DNA of 64,000 nt from Paratinospora sagittata. Lineage: Eukaryota > Streptophyta > Magnoliopsida > Ranunculales > Menispermaceae. This document shows positions 33,644-43,072 of this stretch, one piece after another. Location: NCBI GenBank assembly GCA_035771175.1, contig CM069593.1, positions 39,216,741 to 39,280,740 on the forward strand, read 5' to 3'. The position numbers were made by a program, and so were the translations under genes. The notes beneath the pieces were generated by a model that was not told the DNA's origin, ran no database searches, and worked only from the letters and a program-made list of their open reading frames with translations. How positions within the stretch are numbered: the first letter of the stretch is position 1; each line of letters starts with the position of its first letter.

Positions 33644-33821
33644 CTTGATCGGCGACGTTCTCGTCTCTTTCATCATCCTCTTCGTGGACATCTGCAGCGA
33701 CATCGAAAAACTGAAGAACGCCGGGGTTTCTCCGCTTCCGGCCACTGGACTTCCCCGCAGTTTCTTTTTTCCTCTTTCGGGCCGGCGCTTTCGTCGCTAC
33801 TTCTTTACCTTTCAAAGCCAT
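33644..33821 (-). pseudogene. SPT5L: Lone first exon of an SPT5-like (KTF1/RDM3) gene
   Basis: ATG at 33821 opens MALKGKEVATKAPARKRKKE, then GRKRRNPGVLQFFDVAADVH and an acidic EEDDERDEN stretch. It ends at a good donor (CAAG|GTGATAG) after 59 codons, phase 1. The basic lead, the RKR-NPGVLQFF core and the acidic tail match the N-terminus of plant SPT5-like proteins (KTF1, the RNA polymerase V elongation and AGO4-binding factor of RNA-directed DNA methylation), recalled from the family. The NGN, KOW and WG/GW parts are absent: about 190 bases further on starts the promoter of the TFIIS-domain gene in the same direction. Upstream (33822-33960) is a GAGA-rich leader-like stretch. It is either a truncated duplicate or an alternative first exon. 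Its phase would join in frame only to exons 5, 9, 13 or 15 of the neighbour. Confidence 0.7.
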
Positions 33822-34530
33822 TTTTCCGGCGAGAATCGAGTTTTAGAAGCTAAGAAGAAGAACAACTTTTGAGAGAGAGACAGAGCATTAGAGAGAGAGA
33901 GAGAAGGTGAACGAACTACTGAGCAACAGAGAAGGAAAGAAGGCGCCAGGCACAACGTTAATGAAGAGACGCTACAGCGGATTCTAATACTTTTCTCAAA
34001 ATTGAAAAGTGAGAATGCTCTTATGTTCCACGGTATTCGGATTTGCCGTAGTCCCACGTTATGAGAGCGCCACGTTTTCCTTGTTCAGGTTGTCCAACTC
34101 AGCAGTTCTGGCCCACCTTCGTTTTATGTTTTTGATATCGTCCTCCACAATCACCTTATTTAACAAATGTTTTTATCCATATAGTCCTAAAATAATATGT
34201 GAAAGTAGAAGGGAGAGGGAAGAAAAAACAAAGAATAATGTTTGATTGATACTTAAATTATAGTCTAAACTGTATACATCATTTTTATATATTATTAGAT
34301 TATCTTAAATTATATGTAAATACATAATTTGAGATAATTTAATGATATTTAATAGTAATATATACTTTTTGTTGATTCCCCTTTAAAATTTTTATCTTTA
34401 TTAAGGAAAGGATCAATGTTAATAGGATTTCCTTATTAAAGTTAGATACTTTTAGTAAAATTCCTTTTTTTTTTGGAGTTGAAAAGTTAAATTCTCTTGA
34501 TGAGGGATTTATTTTTAAATTGCTAGATAT
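33822..34530. other. Upstream region of the SPT5-like exon
   Basis: GAGAGA-rich 5' UTR-like sequence to about 33910 on the minus-strand side, then AT-rich DNA with no gene. Confidence 0.45.
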
Positions 34531-34539
34531 ATATTTAGA

Positions 34540-35405
34540 GCCCTCTCTCTAATTCTCCCCTTTTTTTTGTGTTCTTCCTTCTTTCATGTGTAACTAAATA
34601 TTTTCTTCTAGCTAAAGGTTAGTTGAAGTTTTAGATTCTTCAAGAATTGTGAGATCTAATTAATTTTTATTGTTCTTTTATTCTTGAGTATTTATATATC
34701 TTCAATAATTCTAGATATTATTGTTTTGATTAATTAAGCAAAAGGCTCGTTGTTTAATTGTCAAAATAATATATCGTCATTTAGAATTTTCAAATTCATA
34801 ATTGTTTGAATATTCTAATACTTGTGGTAAAATAACATAATTAATTATAAAAGAGATTTTCAATTTATGTTATGAAAGTATGTAATATAATCTAAATAAA
34901 CCGAGCCTCTGTGTTTGTTGGTTAGAATTAGCGATCTTTCTAGTTTTTAATGCTATTGATAAATTAAATCCCAAGAGCTTGTTTAGGGTTGTTTATTGAT
35001 AAGAAAAATAATCGAAGAGCTTGTTTTGATTATCAAAAAGGTAAAGAGAAATAAGTTATTAGAACTTGTTAATAACCATAACCAGTTTATTCAATATTAA
35101 AAGAATTTATCTCTGCATCAATGATCAATTCTATGAATCAAAATTAAATTTATACCTTTAGCTGAATACTTATCATATATTAATTTTTCATTTAATTACA
35201 TTCTTGATATTAATTAAAATTGCTTTTCTTCAAATTTTTTTATTTTAATAAATTTCAAAACCCCCCTTCTTTTATTTTTATTTTTATTAATTTTTGACGA
35301 AATAAATCTAATCAATCTTTGTGAACACGACCCTACTCATCACTGCATACAATTTATATTTTTAAGACTAGAAATTTATTTTTATTGGATTCGACACCCA
35401 TCACT
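34540..35405 (+). mobile_element. Degraded LTR-like sequence (Tat/Athila type)
   Basis: The end of the stretch carries aatctttgtgaacacgaccc, tactcatcactgca and attggattcgacacccatca, words typical of the 3' side of Tat/Athila LTRs. Upstream it has gagcttgtttagggttg-type text. No PBS, partner LTR or coding part is attached. Called by resemblance only. Confidence 0.3.
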
Positions 35406-35942
35406 CCCCACATGCCATGTGAATTCTTTCCTGTTTCATCAGCCGTGGAAAGTGGCAAACTGTGCAAATAGGATTCTTCAAACAATGTCAAAATCAAAAT
35501 ATGTGAATAGCTTGATCAAGTGAATTTGTTCGTGTCCAAAAATAAAAAAAGACTTGGCTTTTTATGTCAACAAACGTTCAAGTCGAAGAGAAATGGCATG
35601 AGGTTAATTTCTCACAAATCCCTTGTATCAAGTGACACATTGTGAGACCTTGAATCAAAGAACATTCTATTTTTCTTTCCATCACCTATCGGGTAAGATT
35701 CTCCTCTCAAGTTGCCCATAAATGAAGGTTGATAAAAGCAACTAAAACCAGCAGCAAAATTCAACCTGAGAAATAACTGGGAAATGTTTACAGAACTAAT
35801 AGATTATAACAGAATAATGATATGCGCACAGATTAATGTTGCATCTCTTGCCTCTTGAGTGAACTTGTTAAACTGAAGTCGTTCCTAATTGTTCATGAAA
35901 GAGTTTGTTCAACCTGTTGAGATGATAATATACATATAAATA
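35406..35942. other. Intergenic, nothing recognised
   Basis: No coding or repeat signal is seen between the degraded LTR and the next LTR end. Confidence 0.5.
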
Positions 35943-37225
35943 TGTAACACCCCGATTCTCAAAACTTAAATTTCAAGTAAAATAACGAATATTTTAATTT
36001 TATCGAGAAGAATCACTGAAAATCGAGATGTTAATCGTATCCGTCTATCTTAACCCATAATCATTATATAGATAGTAAAATTTGCAACACTATGAATTTG
36101 TATTCTCCTAACCAACTTACTGATTAAGATAAACGAATACCCTTTCATCTTCATACCCATCTTCATATTCATATAAGGGTACTTGCCCTTGTCCATCCAT
36201 TATGGACACAACATTTAAATACATTCTTCAAATAGAATTAATGAATTCAAGTCCAAGGCATTCACACGTGAAATAAATCACAGGGTCTTTACTAACCGTA
36301 ATAATGTTCATTGAATTTCGATTATCAATACAATCCGTTCAAATAATAAACTTTTAAAAATAAAATAAAAATATTCAGTCCTATCACCATAATTCTAACA
36401 AATTAATTAACCCACCCCTACTACTTTGAACTACATCACGAACTCGTGATTTTATTCTCTTAAGTACCTGCATATGAAAAATAGGGGTGAGCTTGAAAGC
36501 CCAGTGGGTCATCTAAACAATTCACAACATTTTATCATGATACATACACAAGAACATTACAAACAAGTTTCACACATTAATCGTTGCAACATTAGATTGT
36601 TTGAGTCGAGAATTTTTATCACGTTCTAAATCACGTACCTTTAGGAAATCAAACTCAGGGTGGCACTACCCAAAAATTAGAAACTCGTTAGCGATATTCA
36701 TCATGAATAACTGCCCCATAATAAACATTGGCGGTATTCCTTAGAATAACTATCCCATAATAATCAATGGCGATATTCCTTAGAATAACTGCCCCATATG
36801 TGTGATTCTTATCTGAATCGTGTTCCTTAGTGATGTCACGCCATACATGCGATATAAGTACGATATTAAGTGCATTCATAAGACATATTCAAACTCCACT
36901 ACACATGATATCATGTCACAAAGTCAATTATAATAGTATTCACGCATGAGCTTTACTATGCCAATATTCCAAGTCATACGTTTCATTATCAGGCATTATA
37001 ATTTATAAATAAGTCTCAAATATCACATGAATTGCATGCATCCAATTATCATCTAATCAAAACAAGAAGTCATGTTGACACACATATCATCATAGCTAAC
37101 AATCACAACATGGTATATATAAAATCATGTACAATAGGCATGCATAAGCAATCTAATAATACTATAGACCTAATTAATTTAACATTCCTATCTATATATC
37201 AAAATAAAATTTATGAAGGCCTACA
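35943..37225 (-). mobile_element. 3' LTR (family F) of a truncated retrotransposon
   Basis: TGTAACACCCCG...GGCCTACA, 1283 bp, with the common Ty3 block (ggggtgagcttgaaagccca) in minus orientation. A polypurine tract adjoins its right side. It contains three copies of a 43-base repeat at 36688-36800 (ggcgatattccttagaataa, ctgccccata). No target duplication is visible on the left (AAATA). Confidence 0.75.
36688..36800. repeat. Three 43-bp tandem units in the family F LTR
   Basis: Units GGCGRTATTCCTTAGAATAA followed by CTGCCCCATA and ATAAWCATT, the first diverged. Confidence 0.8.
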
Positions 37226-37296
37226 ATCTTCCCTACCTGTAACGCTCCCAATTTGTTCTTGTCCGAATTCCTTGGTGCGTAACGTACGTCCTCAAC
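37226..37296 (-). mobile_element. PPT and last internal bases of the family F element
   Basis: The minus strand reads AGGTAGGGAAGAT directly before the LTR start TGTAGGCC. Upstream are about 58 bases (gttgaggacgtacgttacgc, attcggacaagaacaaattg) of retroelement-like 3' internal sequence. It is fused at about 37297 to the SNF2 fragment. Confidence 0.6.
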
Positions 37297-37633
37297 CTCA
37301 TCAAGGATGACATAGTCCCGTGCGATACTATCTTCATTATTTGTATCATTAAAGACTTTAAAGTAGAAGTCCCCTCTTAAGGACTTTGAATTGTTACGCA
37401 CAATATCATATGTTGTTAGGAGAATCCCGCCATCCTTAAATATATATTGAAGCTCATAGTCAAGTGTTGCCACTGATGCTCTATAGTATTCTCTCGTCTT
37501 CTTCGCAAGCCCCACAGCTGATAGTTCTTTTATCCAGTGAGAAAAAAGTGTTTTGGGCGCCACTACCAGTGCCCTTTTAATTAATTTTGAATGGAACAAT
37601 TATGCTAAGAAGCCGCATATCTGCATTGTCTTC
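37297..37633 (-). pseudogene. SNF2 helicase fragment (CHR24/ERCC6-like)
   Basis: The minus strand reads [11 protein letters not shown] (Walker A end), one stop, LFHSKLIKRALVVAPKTLFS, HWIKELSAVGLAKKTREYYR, LTTYDIVRNNSKSLRG and DYVILDE (the DExH position). This covers helicase motifs I to II of an ERCC6-like plant chromatin remodeller of the CHR24 type. Motifs III-VI are missing: after VILDE the text becomes retroelement sequence. The upstream end joins a ribonucleotide reductase fragment without a gap. About 110 codons run without an intron. It is a captured or duplicated piece and not a working gene. Confidence 0.85.
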
Positions 37634-37830
37634 CCCAACAACGCACACGGCAACGCCTCACACACGAACTCTCTTTCAATCTCCACCGCGTCACGGACGA
37701 TCCCCCTGACTCGTTCCTGACTCAATTTCTGACTCAGTAACCAGTAGATCAAACACGAGAAATCGCAATGCAAACCCTCGTCTCGCGAAATCAACTAGTT
37801 CGAGAACGTCAAACATGCTCTATTTCACTA
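37634..37830 (-). pseudogene. Ribonucleotide reductase small subunit fragment
   Basis: The minus strand reads CLTFSN, a stop, [32 protein letters not shown] and [21 protein letters not shown]. The [11 protein letters not shown] and [15 protein letters not shown] blocks are characteristic of class I ribonucleotide reductase R2, with iron-ligand Glu and His positions visible. It then continues in frame into GKTMQ of the SNF2 fragment. N- and C-terminal parts are absent and one Glu codon has become a stop. It is a chimeric gene fragment beside an LTR 3' end. Confidence 0.85.
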
Positions 37831-38384
37831 TCTTCTTTCCGGCTATTGGGCCACGTTCACCGGTGGGAAGTCGTCCTTATTTCTTGTAAACACTCACTTC
37901 ATCAAGAAAGAGAGAAAAGGAGGAAGAGAAATGGTTGCTTGTTGTTACGTTAATGGCAGTGAAAACAGGGGATAGCTATGGTGAGAAGAGAAAGAGAAAA
38001 GAGAAAAAAAAAAAGAGGAGAGGTTGCTCACTGTGGGTACTGCTACAGATTCTTGTCGTCCTTCGCGTGCTTCAATTACTGGTTCGTGAGAGAAGAACGA
38101 AAATCAGAGTTAACGTTGATGACCATGCATGATTGAGATTGATCGAGATAAACTCTAGAGTTAGTTTACTTGGAGATAAAATCGAATTTGAAGGAAATCT
38201 CATGTGGTGTTGGCACTCGGAAACCTTGCAGTTTCAATTGGAGAGTAATTAGAATTCTTTTGACTTTCTCCAATTTCATTAACGTGGTTAATCTTTTAAG
38301 GTTAGCAATTTGGCTGAGGCCCTTGGCTTTACCCAGTCCGTTATAAATGGCCCAATTCAGACCTGGATCTAACTATTATATGAG
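37831..38384. other. Non-coding flank of the chimeric fragment
   Basis: Contains a long purine-rich run (37905-38025). On the minus strand, TTGGGCCATTTATAACGG near 38340-38357 looks like a TGGGCC site II element followed by a TATA-like word. No gene was found. The promoter-like word is suggestive only. Confidence 0.35.
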
Positions 38385-38512
38385 TCGGCCAGAATTTTTC
38401 AGGGGATTACATTTGAAATTGGAAAGTAGATTTTCAGAATTTTCAGGGATTACATTTGTAATTGGAAATTAGATTTTCAGAATTTTCAGGGGATTACAAA
38501 ATATATTTAATG
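38385..38512. repeat. 57-bp tandem repeat, about 2.3 copies
   Basis: Units carry cagaattttcaggggattac, atttgtaattgg and aaattagattttc, starting near 38391, 38435 and 38478 with small length differences. Confidence 0.75.
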
Positions 38513-38975
38513 ATGACTGCCACATAATTAACCAAAAACAAGAAGACTATTGGGAAGAATAGAAAAGAAAAGAAACACAGATCCGAAACTAATAAATCAA
38601 GAGTTCGAGAAGAATAGAGGGTTTGACCAAACATCAGTACAACATCAAATACACAAGGCCATTTACAAATTGGGAGCTTATGGATGTGTGTTTGTTGAAG
38701 CCTTTATTTCTACCAATGTTTCAAAATTTTCTAATTCGCACGCATGTGTGTTGCACACAAATAAAAAAACGGCTGAAAATAACCAAAAAAAAAAAAAAAC
38801 AGGGCTGAAAATAATTCTTAAAATAAAGTTTATATTTACTAACACTACAGAAGAATTCTTTTAGTGCCTAATTATCATATTACCTATAAATATATATATT
38901 TTTATATAATACTATTTGACAGTTTTAAGGAGTTTTGGCTTTATATAGCATAAATTATTAATATGCACTTATCTC

Positions 38976-39010
<35 letters not shown>

Positions 39011-39743
39011 TTCACTGATAATAATAACAATAAGAAGTTATTATAACTAGGGAAACTAAATACACCTTTAATGAAAACGAATGGGCTTTCTATTCACCTT
39101 CTTAAAATTTTCAATCTAAAAATATGTCAAACTTTTTTTTTTCTTATTTAAATTACAATATTTCACATGGCCATGCTCACCAATACCATATTAAGGCTCT
39201 TGTGGCATATATAAGCTCACAACTAATGATGAGAATAATCTCAAATAATATCATAGAAAGATGTGTGCAAGCCTTTCTTTTCAGAATGTTACTCTTTTAG
39301 TATTTCAGAGAGGCATCATTTAATTACTCTGTGATAGAGTGTATAATAGCTATATAACTTGTGACTTTCCCTTGTGCTTTAATGTTTAAAAATGCTTAAT
39401 TCTTAGATTTTGATTATGTTTTGTATTTTGTGAAGTAGATTGAAGAATTGCATCAAAATGAGGTTGGAATCGAATACTTAACATGATTTGAGCGAAGTCA
39501 TAAATTTTGAAGAAAATTTGGAGCTCAAGACTGTGAACGATCCAGAAGAGGTTTTTGCTTAAGGCGGGGGTGCGTTCTATTTACCCAGTGTGTGCAGAGT
39601 TGAGTTCATTCGATAGAAGGTGGGCGTGCCTTACCATTCCATACAGTTTCTATTTTTGGCCGTGATTTCTTGAGGAAAAGATGTAGTTGATAGCTGGAAG
39701 AGTTTTTAATTAAGGCTATCTTTAGTTTTTAATTAAGGCCGTG
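38513..39743. other. Intergenic, with an AAT microsatellite
   Basis: (ATA)n repeats at about 38976-39011. The open frames at 38550-38864 are Lys/Asn-rich and carry no domain. Confidence 0.5.
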
Positions 39744-39808
39744 ATTTCATTGTTCTTCGTGTTATTTGAAGCAACCAATAATTGCATGTAAAATTAATTT
39801 AGATAGTT
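39744..39808 (-). pseudogene. Duplicated piece of the double-LW-domain gene
   Basis: The 65 bases from tttcattgttcttcgtgtta to agatagtt match 30823-30886 with about six differences. In the gene this covers part of exon 13 and the preceding intron. It lies 9 kb away in the same orientation, between an unrelated stretch and an LTR fragment. Being intron-containing, it is a DNA-level copy and not a retrocopy. Confidence 0.75.
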
Positions 39809-39814
39809 ATGTGA

Positions 39815-40095
39815 CTGTATGGTGGCAATAATCACTAAAAAATAGCTTTCAAAATAATCAACTAGATTAGTCTCCAGTCTAAGTGGTGGAGTCACAATGG
39901 TCTCGCTTAAATACCACTCTCTAGAGCAGTAAGTTGTCTCTCGTTCACTATTTAAAGGTACCAGGTACAAGATTATATCTAGTTAAACTAGATCAATTAC
40001 TATTCCAGTAGAGTAATGACGTAAATTGAGGCTAGAGTGTAACTCTATGTCTTTAAGACAATTATGTCATGCTTAGGTGCTCACGGTATATGACA
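39815..40095 (-). mobile_element. Decayed family C LTR fragment
   Basis: Shares agtctccagtctaagtggtg, ggtctcgcttaaataccact, cgttcactatttaaaggtac and agtagagtaatgac with 24820-25010 and 6880-7060 at clearly lower identity. Confidence 0.7.
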
Positions 40096-40194
40096 CTTGT
40101 CTCTAAGGATATAACAATCTCCTTCTTATGACAATAACACTTCAACTCACAAGTTCGGGACTCTGCCCGAACGTCCCAAAATTTTTTTTTTTTT

Positions 40195-40528
40195 TGTGTA
40201 AACCAAGGGTATTACATTAAATGTATTAAATGCAAAGATGAAGCATCTTAGTCCAGGAAGAAGAGATAAAAAGCTAATGAAAAACTTATTTTGAGTAATT
40301 ATTAAATGAAAATCATTTAGCAAAGTTAAGTGTAAAAGGACTTGATGACTAGGGGAAAACTAATGAAAATAAATTCTTTTGTAGAATTAACATGCTTGAG
40401 GTGAAAAATGCTTTGTGCAAAATGAAAATTGCAAGGGCTTTAGGACCATATGCAATTCCTAAAGAGGTTTAGAAGAGCTTAGGAGAAATTGGAGTTTTAT
40501 GGTTAACCAAATTGTTTAACAGGATTAT
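40195..40528 (+). mobile_element. L1-type LINE reverse transcriptase fragment, part 1
   Basis: The plus strand reads LVQEEEIKS, KTYFE-LLNEN, LEVKNALCKMKIARALGPYA and IPKEV, a stop, then SLGEIGVLWLTKLFNRII. This is the region around the first RT motifs of plant L1-like non-LTR retrotransposons, with several stops. At 40529 it is broken by a solo LTR. Reading resumes at 42617 (ETKIMSNDSRKKSLIL). A later part of the same kind of element is at 57433-58650. Confidence 0.8.
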
Positions 40529-40559
40529 TGTAACATCCCATAATTTTAATAAAATACAT

Positions 40560-40690
40560 ACGTTGAAGTACGCGTATATCAAGATGTATAATACACGTAT
40601 TTTATACATATTAGCTAAATATACGCGTGATAATACACGTATTTGAAACGTATGAGCTAAATATACCCGTGTATGAAATACATACTATAT
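40560..40690. repeat. Short CG-containing palindromic words in LTR U3
   Basis: ACGCGTAT, TACACGTAT (twice), TACGCGTG, AACGTATGAGCTAAATAT and related words, spaced 20-40 bases apart. Confidence 0.55.
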
Positions 40691-41324
40691 TTAAGGAATA
40701 TGAACAAATAAATATAATTATTAAATAAAGAATATAAGTTTTATTAGTGGAATGGGTTGGTTAATTAGATATGTGAATTGGAGTTGAATTAAATTGATTA
40801 ATAGATGAGAAAGTTGGTTTGTTAACTTGCATGAGGAGCATGGGATAACATGGGAAAGTTGGTTTGTTAAATTGCATGAGGAGCATGGGATAAAAATTAA
40901 AATAAAAAGAAAAAAAAGGCTCTTATTTCCAACGTTTGCCGACACGAGAAAACAAAGAAAAAAAAAAGAACTTGCAAAAGAAAGAGAAGGAGAAGAAGAA
41001 GTGCAGAGAGAAAGGAAAGGGAGGAAGGAAGAAAGAAGGGGAAACGGAAGGAGATCCAAACCCGCGGTAAGTGATTTTCATTCTCTTTCTTCGTGAAATT
41101 GATCTCTAAGCTAGAGGTAACAAGTCTAGCAGAGTAAATTTTGTTGTGGGAGCCGTTTTACGGCGTTTTTAAAAAATTGGGGTTTTGACCCAACGTGAAT
41201 GAAAATCCGCTAGAAAGGTAAAAAAATGCTCCCTGGACTGTTAGAACCCCGAATATGTGGTTAGATTCAATTTCATGATTTTTGGAGACCGTTGGACAAT
41301 TTTAATACAATTTACAACTTTCGG

Positions 41325-41405
41325 ATGAATAGTGAATAGTGAATAGTGCAGTTAATAGTGAATAATGAATAGTGATGTGAATAGTATTGTAAACAGTGAT
41401 GTAAA
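41325..41405. repeat. GAATAGTG tandem words
   Basis: Eight to nine copies of (G/T)AATAGTG with small variations, in the leader part of the family E LTR. Confidence 0.75.
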
Positions 41406-42616
41406 AATGATTTGAAATCATAGATTCGTAGAGAACTGAATTCCGGACGTTTCGATACTAAGATCGTGATTTTTGGATATGATTTGATATTTTTAGTAGC
41501 TACCGATATGATAAATGGTGCTTCTCATGATAAGCTCTGGTTCATTTCAGTTGAGAGCTTACGTACAAGGATAAACGCTATTGACGAAGCAATGACGTTT
41601 ATGGTACTCGGTTTTAGAGGATATATTGGATTAGAAACCCGTGTAACCACTGTGAGTATAGTTTCCTTTATTTGGTTCTTGTATGACATTGTACGCATAT
41701 AAAATGTTTGATTGTATGCATGTTATATTTATATATAATGCATTGAGTTTTATGGATCATGCAAACTGATTTTAGCAATTGGAGTTTTTAATGATGAGGT
41801 TTTGCGATTCCTCATTGTCATTTCGTTAGGAATTAGACCCAGATGAGGTTTTGCGAGTCCTCATTGTCAGTAGGTCTGTCCTAACAAGGGTTGCGACCCT
41901 TGAAATGATTGTGAATTGGGTAATGAGAGGTTGTGTCTACCTTGTACGGCCATACAAGGGTTAGACCCGCTCTCTTGCCTTGCGGAGGAGGGAGATTGTG
42001 CATTGTGTTATTGAAAACTCATGCAATTTATGTTGTTGACATGTATAATATATTCGTTGAATGATGCATGTGTTGAATAAGTGTTTGAAATGATTTTAAA
42101 TGTCATATTTCTCTAAATGTATATAATTGTCATCTCAAGAACTATATTCACTGAGCTGTTGTTTGCTCATCTCATTTCCTCCAATATTTCAGGTATTGAG
42201 TCGAAGGGAAAAGGAAACTCCGTGAGTGATAATCACATGAGCCGTCGTCTGGTATGTGTATGTAAGCTTGGAGGAAATAGCTTATATTTTTGTTATTTTG
42301 ATATGTATACTTATCACACATTATAGATATATGTATTATCATCTAGATGGGATGTGTGGGCATATATATATATAGCCTAATATATTGGATGATGAAATGA
42401 AAATGTGATGTGTGAATGACTGGGATGATTATAGATATCTATATTGGATTTGATTTGTGGTATAGGAAAAAAAAAACAAAAAAATTCTGTACATTTTGGG
42501 AAGGTTTGTGAGAGTACGTGAAGGCTGACAGGGTATTACATATTGTATATGGGAATGACAGTGTATAGTACGTTGTGCCGGTCATGACGTCAGCCTACGT
42601 CAGGGGCGTCGTGACA

Positions 42617-42696
42617 ATTATAGAAACTAAGATAATGTCTAATGATTCAAGGAAAAAATCCTTAATACTTATATATAAAAATAAATGAAATATTCA
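42617..42696 (+). mobile_element. LINE fragment, continuation of part 1
   Basis: After the TSD the plus strand reads ETKIMSNDSRKKSLILIYKN and NIQKF, following LFNRII across the solo LTR. Near 42697 it passes into the truncated minus-strand gypsy element. Confidence 0.7.
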
Positions 42697-43072
42697 AAAA
42701 TTTTCATCCCATGCCACCAAACTGTTCTTTCAATATCATGATACATTTTGGTTAATCCTAGGTGAATGGTATACTGAGACCTATGTGCTGTCTGTAGTAA
42801 TTCTGTTCTCAAATCATAATTGACAGGAACCCATAATCTCCCCTGAAATCGTAATATGCCATCTGAATCTCTCTGCCAATCAACTCGTTCAGCCCTATCA
42901 GCCCATGCATTAAACATATCAAAATCAGGATCATATTGTTGTAGATCCTTAATCTTTTGAATATAAGTATCTGTAAGTTGTATATGCATCTAAGCACAAA
43001 TATCGACATGCGGGGCAATAAAGAGTGCACTCATCACTGTAGCTCTCTCTAACAATCGCCACTCATGGGCCA
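42697..43072 (-). pseudogene. Gypsy element D, integrase zinc-binding region (truncated)
   Basis: The minus strand reads IQKIKDLQQYDPDFDMFNAW, LRFQGRLWVPVNYDLRTELL and HLGLTKMYHDIERTVWWHGM, the H2C2 region of Ty3 integrase. In the place of the first His-x-His pattern it has HRSQYTIHLG. It stops at the WHGMK point, where LINE sequence begins, so the integrase core, chromodomain, PPT and 3' LTR are all missing. On the right the frame is interrupted by the solo LTR at 43073. Confidence 0.85.

Larger units (their letters stand above)
40529..42616 (+). mobile_element. Solo LTR (family E) in the LINE
   Basis: TGTAACATCC...GGCGTCGTGACA, 2088 bp, with a perfect 5-bp duplication ATTAT at 40524-40528 and 42617-42621. 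The LINE reading frame continues across it, which proves the insertion. The U3 holds ACGTAT-type repeats (40560-40690) and tandem GAATAGT words (41325-41400). The polyadenylation-side block gagctgttgtttgctcatct and tttcaggtattgag are shared in kind with the other Ty3 LTRs here. Confidence 0.93.

Noticed and set aside
33219..33821. A fused SPT5L exon 1 to TFIIS-domain exon 1 or 2 product
   Set aside because: The donor phase (1) joined to the 5' U acceptor or to exon 2 gives an early stop. In-frame joining works only to exons 5, 9, 13 or 15.
33579..33872. Plus-strand ORF of 97 codons
   Set aside because: It is antisense to the SPT5-like first exon, whose protein sequence is recognisable.
40721..41096. 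Ser/Leu-rich and Lys/Glu-rich ORFs on both strands
   Set aside because: Low-complexity translation of a purine-rich tract inside a solo LTR leader.
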